Source: Synaphobranchus kaupii (taxonomy: Eukaryota > Chordata > Actinopteri > Anguilliformes > Synaphobranchidae). Taken from it: DNA of 64,000 bases. A model generated the notes under the pieces. The model was not told the DNA's origin, made no database searches, and saw only the letters and a list, made by a program, of their open reading frames with translations. Made by a program: the position numbers and the translations under genes. Below are positions 47,658 through 59,600 of the stretch, one piece after another; position 1 is the first letter of the stretch, and every line of letters starts with the position of its first letter. Location: the NCBI GenBank assembly GCA_029718625.1, contig CM056376.1, positions 25,457,130 through 25,521,129 of the forward strand, read 5' to 3'.

Positions 47658-50600
47658 GTAGCTAGCTAGCAGCCTTTATAAACTGTGAAGCTAGCAGCTA
47701 ACTTATTGTGTGCTAACGTTGGCTAACTTTAAAAAAAACAACAACAAAAAAAACGTTCATTTAGCTTGCAGCTCGTTCTAGCACTAAGTTTTCAAAAAGT
47801 TGTTGGCTAGCCATGTTAGCTAAAATGTGTAGGTAACGGTAATGCTAGCCAGTGTTAGGTAGTCATGTTAGCTAAATGGAACTAATTATGTCAGGTGACG
47901 GCGTGGTGTTGCTAGCTATAGTCTGGGTCTGAATAAAAACGGACCTGAGATAGCTAACGTTAACGCTTGTAACTAGCTAACTTAAGTAACGTTAAGCAGT
48001 AAACATGCAGCTAGCCGTGGTTAACTTGAATATCTTGATATAACGTTATAGCTACATGCCTAAGTGGAAAGCTATGCCATTTGGCTGTTACAGGTTTCTC
48101 TTATGTGGTTGGTTAACATTAGCCGTTACATCCAGAACGCAACTATCTAGCTTGCTTACACGTTAGCTAATGTTAGATGTATCATGCGAAGGAAAATGGA
48201 CCAATGCTATCATGTTAACGTTAGGTAGTGCTGTGTATATAAATAAAAATGTGTTGCTTAGCTAACTAGCTAGCTTTCTAGGTAACGGTAGCGTATTGAC
48301 GCAAGCACGTTTTGCCCGGAAATGGTGGCTAGCTAGCTAACAAACAAGGTTTTTGTTAGCTAACAGTTGGCTATAGAGCGCAAGCGAAACTTAAATGTAA
48401 CGTTACTGTGCAATAAAGCGTGACTGTGAAAATAAATAATACCGTAACGTTAATCATGTAATAATAAACGATTTTTTTTGGCAAATGGCAAACGCCAGCT
48501 AGCTAGCTAATACTTTGTCAGTTGAGTAGCCTAGCTAACATTAGAGTTAGTTGTGATAGCTAACGTTAATGTGACACCTAGCGCTAACGTTAGCTTCCGA
48601 ATAATTGCATTTGTTACCTCCGCCCCTCCTAAATACGATTGACAGGTGACAAAAGGGGAGTACACCAATATAATTGGTTGTACGATAGTACCAGCCTTTA
48701 GCTTATTTGATACACGTACTGTCATTTAAGGCGCAGGAACAGTTTCTGAGGCAGTACAAGGACGCAAACTAGCTAACTCGTTCCGGCGTTGAATTTGCTC
48801 ACGTCCTTTAAAAATTCTTAGTTGAAGCCATGGTAACATATCGCTAGCTAGAGTGGCTGAAATTGAATGGTCGTCTTATTATTATTTTTTTATTTAGCTC
48901 GTTGGAGATTTGCGGATGGTCATAGTTGGATTTGCGAAAGGTTCCAGGTAGACAGCCCGCTAACCGGCTATCTGATCATACAATGAGCGTAAAATTAACT
49001 GATTGATAGAATGTTTTTCAAGTTTTAATATTTGTACACTTCAAAACTGCCCAAGCTAACTAGCAAGCTTGTTGGCTAGCTCACAAGGTAGTACAAGGTG
49101 GCGAACCATCCAGCTGTCTACCGAGCCCATTCGCCTTTCTCCGCTCTGAAAACTACCGGTAACGTTAAACATTAAGGTACAATCAAGGCAGATAATTTTT
49201 GTTCCAGTGGTCTTTGATCATTATGCGTTATTTATTTATTTAACTTTTCAGTTCCTGCTAACGACGGGCCTTATCAAATGTTGATTAAATAAAACCATTA
49301 GCCTTGTATGCTAGTAAGCTGTGCTAAGGGAAATGGAGATGGATAGCTTTAAAACCCATCTCGTTTAGCAGAAGTTGAAATGACTGTAGTGCAAGTTACC
49401 TTGCATGTTGGGCCATACGATTTGGGTATGTTTATATCTGGATATGTTTATCTCCTTTTTACTGCCTGACGAAATGTGGGCGAATTGTAGCTGCCCGCAT
49501 CGTGAGAGGAGCTAGCCTTCACGTATATCGCGAGGCTGAGACTCAGTAAGCTTATGTTACTGCATTTCACATTGATATTTTGCAGTTGGGGAGCTAGCTA
49601 CGCTAGCGCCGAGGGTCCAAAATAAGTGGGTCTGCATGCTGGGTTTTGCGCTTTGCGACATATTTTTTTACCATGTTTAATTGTAAATTGTATAACGATT
49701 AAGGAGTCCTGGCTGGCACCACTCTACCTCTCGTAAGTCTAACTGGCTAGCTGGCTGCTGTGTAAGGACCATATTTCTGCAGTCTCTTAGACGTCACCTT
49801 GATGTACAGAATGCCCATTGACTCAGTGCTGTGAGACGAACGCAGCTGAATGGCTGGTAACACACACATGCATATTACCAATGAAGGTAACTTGTGTTTC
49901 TGTATTGTGCTTTTTTGGATTAATTATGTCGACACGCTTTATGTGAGAAAGGAACGCATGGATTTGATTTGTATTAGCCGGCTGTAGTACGTTATGCTCG
50001 CATATTGGTTGAATTTATTGTAATAATTTTTTTATTTTATTTAATGATATAAACGAGTTTACGTTGCAAGTGCATTTGCAGTATGTCAATATTCTTAATT
50101 TACTTACACACACAGAACACACGCGTCAATATGACACTGAACTGAAGTTTCACCATCCTAGAAATATGGTTTGTGTTTCTGAAGCTCTGCGTATAATTTT
50201 AATGGAGAGTGTCAAATAATCTATCGCCCAGATTTGAAAATATTAGTTTTAGCTGTTAAGATATTTTATTTTTTTGCCATGATTATTTGATTCAGACTGT
50301 TCTGAATGTGGGAGCTGACGGTACGTTTGACATGGGATTTTCTAATATCCCCTTGGCAGACACTGAAGATGCCAGTGAGACAGATCTGGCGAAACATAAT
50401 GAGGATGACTACGTTGAAATCAAAGAACAGTGAGTGTTACTAAGGCAACCTCCAAGCACTGTGTTGCATCGACCTGTTATCGAGTGCTTCTGTACGTGAG
50501 ATGTACAAGAGGATGGGTGGCAGAAAACAGGCTTGTAGACTGCTTAAAAATAGGCCACCTGTGAAAAGCGTGCTGCAGCGCCCCTCCCTCTGGCCATCTA

Positions 50601-53600
50601 CATAATTCAACATTTATTTACTTCTCGTTTGCAACACCGCAATTCCCCCCCCCCCCCCCCCCACTCATCAAAAACTGCCAAGAAAGCGGAGTTGGTGAGA
50701 TGCAGTATATTTGGTTTTGCGCCATATTCTTTTTAGGATAAATATTTATTAGCGAAGACCAAAAAGCTATAGCCTGTCTCACATTATGGTATGTTCTTAA
50801 AGTCTTTCAGCTGCTGCGTTGATGTGTGAATGTTTATTGATGTTTTTGTATTTCAATCAACTCATTGTCCGCTTTCTTTTGATTATTCTTTTTTTGTGTT
50901 ATAGGATGTACCAAGACAAATTGGCGTCATTAAAACGGCAATTGCTACAACTCCAAGAAGGTGGTGGGGAAACCTTTTTAATTTTAAAGCTTGTTTTCTT
51001 CAGAGAGATTAATGTATTTACAAAGAAATAAAAAAAAGAAACACACACACACATTGGATCCTGCCAATTTCGCTCTTAAAAATTAACGCTTTTTGAGACC
51101 ATATGTGCACCCAGTTCCCAAGTCACAAATTCGAATTTATATAATTTTAAAACCAGTTAATAATAAATGTGTGTACTAGTCATGATAACCCCTGAGTTTT
51201 CCAGAGACTAAATTATTAGCTCTTCTTCTTTGGTGGAAATGTGTGCAGGCTAGAATGGTACACTCAGCTAATTATCCACTTAATTGGCTAAAGTGCCTGT
51301 TTTGGTAAATGCATTCACTAAGTGGCACAATGAAGATGCATGTTTACGCAGATCAGTTTTGAAAATTGCACTCTGTACCACTGTTCACAGACATGGGGAA
51401 CCTGAAGATTAGCCACATTAAATAAGGCAAGAAAATCATCTTAAAACAGGACTTGTAACTTCACCGCACCGACGCTGTACTTATACAGGAAGTTAATAAA
51501 GTTAAAAACCTACGGCAATATTCCATCAGCGTGCTTCAGTCTGGTATATATATACACTGGTACAGTAAAGGTTGTTGTGATGGCATAGCGATCCCGGACA
51601 AGGGGGGGTTCAGATCGCAATCGCAGACTAGGGGGAGGGGGCATGCAGGTACGTGGATGCAGCCCCCTTAATCTCTTCCTATGGCCGTGGCTCTTGGAAG
51701 TGGGAAAAGAAGTGTGGTTCTCATTTGAGTTCTGTTCTCACAGGCACACTGCAGGAGTATCAGAAGAGAATGAAGAAGTTAGACCAGCAGTACAGAGAGA
51801 GGCTGCGCAATGCAGGTGCTTCAACGTCTTAAGATTTTTACATTTATTTTTTAGCCCACAACCCCACCCCCACATAGGAGGTCAACTATCTTATGATACA
51901 GTCATTGAACCTTTTAACATTTATGTAGGCAAAACTCACTTATCCCCCCACCCCTCCCCAAACCATTTAAGAGTTGATTTTTTTCACTGAAAGCAGCATA
52001 CCTCTTAGAATAGATTAGGTCTGATATCCTTTATGGTTTTGATGTTGGTTGCACCTGATAATTGTTTTGATTGATTGCAAATTTCGTGGAAAGCAATTTG
52101 TTAGATATTTCTAGGAATTGTTCTACATTTTTATTTTTTAAATGAATGGGTCATTGGAACTGTGCTAACAGAAATAGTTTGTGGTAGTGATAATTGGGGA
52201 ATGTGTTTTCAGCAAAAGGAATTTGTCTTGATTTTAATCTGCCTTTGTTTTCCTAGATCTTTTCCTGCAACTTGAGGTAAGAGAATTTAATGTGTTACGC
52301 TTAATTTCCTTTACGTGTAAAGGGCAAACGTTGGGTAATAAACGTTGAGGCAAGGGTGACAAGCAAGTGAACTGCTCTTGGTACTGCAGTGATTCTGCAC
52401 ATATTCCCTCTTGATCTTAGAACCCAGTTTTTAATTTCACATGACAGATGTACTCTTGCAAAGGGCCAGTTCCATATTTGGCCACGTCTGCAGACGACAT
52501 TGACTCTGACAGATTCGCTGTATGGTCTCAAAGCTGCTGGCTGGCTAAGGTCCCAGGGCCAAACGCGAAAGGCACCTTCGATCGCGCGGCGCTCGTCTTC
52601 CCGGACCGAGCGTTTCTGGTGCGGGGGGAAATAATGGCCTCCGCGTCTCGCTCCCTCCCTCCGCCTCTCTTTGTTGCAGACGGAGCAGGTAGAGAGAAAT
52701 TACATCAAAGAGAAGAAAGCGGCGGTGAAGGAGTTTGACGATAAGAAGGTTGAGCTGAAGGAAAACCTAATTGCCGAGCTGGAGGAGAAGAAGAAGATGA
52801 TAGAGAATGAAAAATTAACAATGGAGCTGACAGGCGGTAAGAGTCGGGAGAACGATCAGATGGGAAAGGGGATGAAAAGAAACCTGAACAAAATGTGAAA
52901 ATGTTTTTTTGGCAGGCGAAGAAGACATAATTTATTTCTGTTCTGTGTGTGTGCGTCAGTGGAATTTGCTTTGATGAGGCTGAGGTGGCTGCAGAGTTCC
53001 TAAGAGCCTTATTTGGCATTAACGAGCAGCTCAATTAAAATGGCTGTGTTTTAGTGGGGCGCCATTCGGCTCGTTTTCGCTCAAGGTTCTGATTGTGTGC
53101 TTAATCGTTCTCAACTGGGAAGCCACTCTTGGCTCATTGAGCAAACAGAATAGAGACCGAGATAAACTTGTGTCTCAGTTAACAGTTTCAACTACACACA
53201 CCCATAAACCACCATCCATGACCTGTGCTGGGCTATAAGGTTTGTGTCTGATTTTGTGTCTATAGATTCCATGGAAGTAAAACCCATCATGACGCGGAAA
53301 CTGAGAAGACGAGCCGAACGATCCCGTCCCCATCCCAGATAAACGACGAAAACCTGCACCTGATATCCTTCTCAAAACGTTTTCCGATATCAAAAGGACG
53401 TTAAGTGTTACTTTGTACCAAATTATCATCCAGAGGGTTGCCATTACTTGTTACTTTGCACCTGCCGTTGGTCCTGATCATCCAGGGTTGCCATGTTATG
53501 ATACATTGACTAGGTGGAACTCTAAAGTAATTTATAGTAACCTTGGGTAATGACTTGTGATAAATGAAAGTTAAATGTCTTCTACTACTAATAGGACAGG

Positions 53601-56600
53601 ACAACACAGTAATAATTAATAACATTTGTGCTGCCTTTTGCCTTGACTCCTTGCACCTCAATTAAACTATTTGCTAACAGACGAACAGATAATGGAAGAC
53701 CTACGGACACTGAATAAGGTTGGCGTGTTCCATTCTCTATATTTTAAAGCCCCTTATACCTGTAACATAGCTCAAACATTGTATATTGAACTGTGTAGCA
53801 TATTAGTAAAACTGATATGGGCTCTTGCATGCTGCTTTTAGAAGATGAAAAGTAAGTTGTTAAGAACTTTTTTGCAAATGTGCTCCATTTGGATTGATTG
53901 TACAAGGGTCCCACATGTAAAAACTCAAATCAATAACCAAATCAAAATCTGTTAATTTGTCACTAGCGTATAGTTTTTCATTTGCAATAGCAAAGCAATT
54001 TTATTTATTTATATTTTTTTTTTACTGAATTAATATTTTGAAAAACTTTCCATTCACAGCTCAAGTCACCCAAACGTCCAGGTATGAACTTTTAAAAAAA
54101 AAAAAAATATTATTTTTAAATTATATAAATGGAGGAATATGCATAGTGTACACTAATGTATTGGTGACATTAGTTGCTACAGTTGGCCGTATGAAAAAAA
54201 AAAATACAAAATTTAAAATGAGGTTAAAAAACAGAAGGTAGTGAATAAGCTGCTCAGTGCTCATTTAAATTGACAACCACGTAGTCGTTGCTTGTCACAC
54301 CACAGAAATAGCCCGCGCATTCATTAAAGTCAAAATGCAAAGCGCAACTCGCCGAAACGACTGAAAAAGCCGGATAAAAGCCGCCTGCGAAGGCATGGCA
54401 ACAAACGCTGGAAGCGGGAGTTTGGCTGCGGGCGCTCGTGACTTCAAAGCGCTGTTAACAGAATAATGCGCGCGAGTGAGCTTCTTTTCCGCCGCAGCTG
54501 GCAGTAGCATACGTCTATATTACCTCAGGATGACCGTTGGTTAGTTTCAGTATCGTTGTTATCAGATGAGGAAGCCGCCAACTTCGGTGTGTCCAACGGC
54601 TCTCTTTTCCCTCAGTCTCTCCCTCGTCTCCGGAACACCTTCCCGCCACGCCATTGGAAGCGCCCACGCAGCGGTATGAAGCTCGCATCGAGGAGGGAAA
54701 ACTCTACTACGATAAAAGATGGTAGGCATCGCTCAACATACGCTGCCAGTGTAGGACATAATTTTTGTGCCAGATGATTCTTTTATGTTAATTTCCCAGG
54801 ATTCTATTTCTATTTTTGTCTACTTAAAATTTGTAAGGTACCCATAGTATATATTACATGCCCCACCAAGCAGTAACTTGGCGGATGGCATACCTGCCAT
54901 CCCAATGAGTATGAATATGGCCTATACCTAATGCAGTCCTTGACATTCAATAGTAGCCTACTAAAACAGGTAGAGGGGGGGAAAAAAAAGAAAAATGCCC
55001 ATATAAAGTCATTTAAAAGGGGTTGGCGCACAACTGTATTTTTTTTTTCTTTTTAAAGAAACTGGTTGCTCTTGCCCCAGGTTGAAAATTGTAGTCAACT
55101 AGTTTGCCGCTGCTTGGCTATTTTGCCTTGCACTAAGAACTGGGCCAGTGCAAGGACATGGCAGACATGGAGTGCTGTTACTCCTCCCCACTGCGTCCCA
55201 TTGCCAGTGATGTCCCTCAGAGATGCGTGATGACATCACCTTGGACACTACGGCTCGTGACACATCAGCAAGTTCAGCCGTCTCGGTCACTGAAGCAGCT
55301 GACAAACATGCCCCCAACATTCACCCCTCTTTCAAAGTCACTGGGCTGTAGCCATAATTAGAGGCGACCTAGCCTGTCCAGCTCTTTATAAATGACCCTG
55401 TGTGTGTGGGTGTGTTAGTTATTTAATTAATGGATAAGGATGACCTGCGCCTCTGTGGCTGATCCATATGCTGGTTGTCCCTCATGTACAATGTCACGTA
55501 CACTGTATGTAACGGATGTCCACTGTAATATTCAGTGTTTTTCAAGGGCTGATGCAGACCTAAATTATCAGGTGAATTGCTTTTCCTTGGTGACGGGAAA
55601 GCAATTTTCCCAGCTATTTTGTTGGGAGCCTGAGTATGACAACAAAAGATGATCTGAGGCCCTTGAAGCCAGAAATTGTTCTGGAACTGGCTTTATATGT
55701 AGTTATCTTGTCAATATAGCATCTTTACTCTGAGTAATTGACCAGTACCTGTTGGTTTTTGGGCTGGGTCAGGTAAAGTGGAAATGTATATATGACATTG
55801 GAAGTCTTCAGGTAAAAAAAAATGAGGCGTTTTTCACGTTGCCTGCCTCATGCTGCAGTTCAGCATTCAGCCACAAGATGGCACTGTAAGCTTTCCTTAT
55901 TATCCATGTGCCTCCAGCTATACTTTCCCCTTTTAAAAGGTAAAAAATAAATAACATTGCATGCAGGGCAGAAAAAAATGGTGACCTGTTGCTATAAATT
56001 GTAATTTTGTTTTTGCTCGATTGGGTTAATTTTCAGTTGCGGCTGGTGTAGATTTCATGATTGAGTGACTTGGGGGAAACTCAGGTTAGAATTTTTAACT
56101 GACCCAAATCTATTCAACATAAAATGTGTTCTTATTGCTGTGTTCTTTTGGACCTGATGCAAGATGGCAAGAGAGAGACTCAATTGAGGTTGCGTTGCAG
56201 GCAGCAAGAATTTGTATTTGGTCATTTGAAGCATGCAGAATTTGTGCCTGATATGAAATGGGCACTATTTTAAAAAAAATTTGCTGCCCAACCCGGGGCT
56301 ATATATATATATATATATTCCAATTCCCACCCTGATCTGGCATGTAGAACTATCTGCAACCGCAGCCTTGTTCCATGCGTGAACCACCCAGCCAATTCGA
56401 GAGAGCTGGGACATCCATGGTTCTCCTCCGAAAGATATTGTGTGAACAGCTGCTGCTTTTCACGTCGCAGACCGCAGCTAAGCTGGCGTAGACCGGCGTC
56501 GGAGGAGGGACCTTTCACATGCAGTCTTACAAGCGCCCTTTCAATCAGCGGGGGTCGCCCAAGAGCGATGAAATGCGGAGAAACCTGTCTGACTAAACCC

Positions 56601-59600
56601 TCCCATACCCTGGGTGACACGGGCGCCGATTGTGCGTCGCCCTGTGGAGCAACCGGCCGAATGAGCCACCCAGCAGCCCTGATATGGGCAGTATTAACAC
56701 CGTCAATGTCTGTGCTCCCATTGGTCCAGTCTAGCCAACCCAAAATTCCAGCATTAAATTAGGGCATCTCAGATGTACCTTTGTGAATTTGATGTATTTT
56801 AAACTGCCCCAGAACTCGAACATTTAGAATAACATTTATATGCGTTTGGTGCGGTAAGATGGCTATAACGAGGCCCGTATCTGGTTGTTGTCTTAGTGTC
56901 CTTATCAGACCAGTAAAACTAAACTACCAGAAATACTTTAGTGGCCTGTTGTGGCCCTATGTATATAAAATAGCTTTGGGGCCAGCAGTACCATCCAGCT
57001 CTAGCTGTAACCCCTGATGCTCACGAATGTCACATGTTATAACTACACCATAGTGTGCATATGTAAGTATCTTGTTGGAGTGGGTTTTTGTTGAATTGTG
57101 CACACTCACTACGTAGTAACGTATACGCTGTAAGTGGGTGTGCATGTGTACATATAAAACTAGTTGTTTTCAGGAGACGGACACTTGGGGATGTTATGCT
57201 GCTGTTTAGTAAATTGAGGGGGATGTCTTGACTGCCTGAATCACCCACCAGGGATGATTGATGGGTAGCAGAGAGGAAGTGATAGAGGTTTGATGATATT
57301 CCTGAATAAGAACATGAAGCCTCTTGTCTAGTCGGAGTCAGGTAGCACTGAGGGTGTTGTTTTTTGGATGAGGTCTTTGCATTGCATCGGTTGGCTTAGT
57401 CCTCCCACCCCAGCCGCTCGGAGATAACCAAACCAGCCGGGAGGCTCAAGCATCCGTCACGGTGAATAATTCTGTTGAACGGGGAAGGAAAAACAATACA
57501 AAGCTGTACAGACTTATTAATAATTTTCATTGTGCCCCAGTAATTCATTTGGGACATTTTTTTTGTAAGTCGTGGAGTCGAAGGCTTTGCTGGGAGCCGT
57601 GGGAGGGCAAGCGGTAACATAGCCATGGTGGGACGCTGGGGGGGGGGGGGGGAGCCGCGGAGTCGGTGTGCGGTGGTGGGAGGAGTCTTTCTCAGAGAAC
57701 CGCTCGCGCCCCAGCCTACCGCTCAAATGTTTAAAACGACCCACCGTCTCCCACTTACTGAACAGCTAACCTGCGTTAGCGTTTCAATGCAACAAACTGT
57801 TGATACCCCAGCATGCCAGATGGCCACCAGCCATCACGTTCACGGGTCGCAGTGTGGTCCCTGTGTAATAATAATAAACTTTATTTATATAGCACCTTTC
57901 ATACAACAAGTAGCAGCCCAAAGTGCTTCACACTAGGGAAATAATAATAATAAACAGTTAAAACAGGAAAATATTGGATAAAACAATATAACATTAAATA
58001 AACACAATATAAACTAATAAACTAGGATAGAATAAAATAATAAAATAGGATAAAACAAAATATAATAAAACACAATGAAATAAAAGAATATAACGGAATA
58101 ACACAAATCGGAAAAAAATCTTTTTGGTAAAAAAATATAATATAAAATTAATAAACACAAAAAATAATAACAAAATGGGATAAAACAAAATAATAAAGTA
58201 GGATAAAACAAAATGCAATAAAACACAATGAAATACAGGACAATATAGATGTATATTTATAAAACAAGTAAAAGCAAAAGACAAGTAAAAACTAAAATAG
58301 GAAAAAGCCATCCTAAAGAAGTACGTTTTCAGAAGGCTTTTAAAAAGTGCTACATTTGGTGCCTCTCTGATCTGTTGGGCGAGCTATAACATAGTATGGG
58401 GGCATAGAAATAAAAAGAAGCTTCTCCACGTCTTTTATAATTTACTTTTGGAATGCATAACAAGTTATCACCAGAAGATCTGAGGGCACATTTGGGCTGA
58501 TATCTATTCAGTAGGTCAGATATGTAAAGTGGTGCTAAACCAGTCAGAGCTTTAAAAACAAGTAAAAGAATAAAAAAATCAGTTCTAAATTTCATGGGCA
58601 GCCAATGCAGAGATGCAAGTACAGGTGTGATATGAGCTCTCTTCTTGGTTCGTGTCAAGATTCTTGCAGCTGAGTTTTGCACAAGTTGTAGTTGCTCTAT
58701 ATATTTCTTGGGAAGACCAGAAAAGAGAGCATTACAGTAGTCTAATCTACTTGTAACAAAGGCATGTAGTCTGTGTCCATTTGTTTAGTTATTTTTTATT
58801 TTTCATATTTTATTTTTATTTAACTTTTTTTAGGCTAATGCCACCTTCCTGTTTATTTCTGACAAAAACAAAAATAATATTGGGACACACTTAATATTCA
58901 CTGTTGAGACAATTCTGTCAATGTACCATGTTTTGTATCAGACCCCCCCCCCCCCGTCCTCCCCCAGGCTTAACAGCTAAATGGGTCAGAATTCGGTAAG
59001 AAATGGCCCTTCCTTCTCTTTAAGACGATGTTAGACTCAGAAGGACTATCGCTGCTCTGGGACCGCGAGGTGAATGGAAGCAGGGTGTGAAATGAACACC
59101 CGCCACCAGCCAAATGCTGCTAAAATTTTGATTGTGGCTGGTAAATCGCAACCACTTTGGCTGCTAACCAACCAGGTTCTGTTATATTGTAAAAGGTCAT
59201 GTGGCTGGTAAAATGTTGAAAATGGTTGGTCCACAAGCCACTCTGGTCAGTGGGTGAAAAAGTTTCATAACCTGGACGGAAGGGGCCGGAACGGTCTGTT
59301 GCCCCCGAACCCATAGGCAGAGGTGGAAGCTGCTGGAAGGGAGGTGTTTGAGGGCTGAAGTAATTGACACTGTCATTCTCCTAGGTACCACAAGAGCCAG
59401 GCCATTTATCTGGAGTCCAAGGAGAACACCAAGATCAGCTGCGTCATCAGCTCCGTGGGAACAAACGAGGTGCGTTAAGCCGTTAACCCGCCAACCTGCC
59501 AACTCTGGCTGCCTCTCGCTCATTGGCCGCATCTTGAATTCTTTTAAAGCCTACTGAGAGGGCGGTTTGAGGCTCTTAATTTACACGCACGGCCGCCATG

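Larger units (their letters stand above)
50430..53265. other. SUDS3 introns 2-6
   Basis: Introns 50430-50904, 50961-51743, 51816-52256, 52277-52679 and 52837-53265 hold nothing recognisable beyond an 18-base C-run at 50645-50662 and short AT-rich tracts. All have GT-AG ends. Confidence 0.6.
54722..57865. other. SUDS3 intron 10, first part
   Basis: Non-coding apart from transposon fragments listed separately. There is a (TA)n at 56300-56318 and a 15-base G-run at 57638-57652. The two shorter introns before it (53719-54059, 54082-54615) show only A/T runs. Confidence 0.5.

Noticed and set aside
53681..53718. Exon 8 starting at the AG of GCTAACAG instead of at the AC
   Set aside because: It would drop the conserved AQLNYLLT. 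The AC junction gives the full family sequence, so AG is kept only as a possible alternative.
56270..56762. Opposed 127-157 residue frames in SUDS3 intron 10
   Set aside because: Lie in a SINE-like repeat and match no protein family I know.
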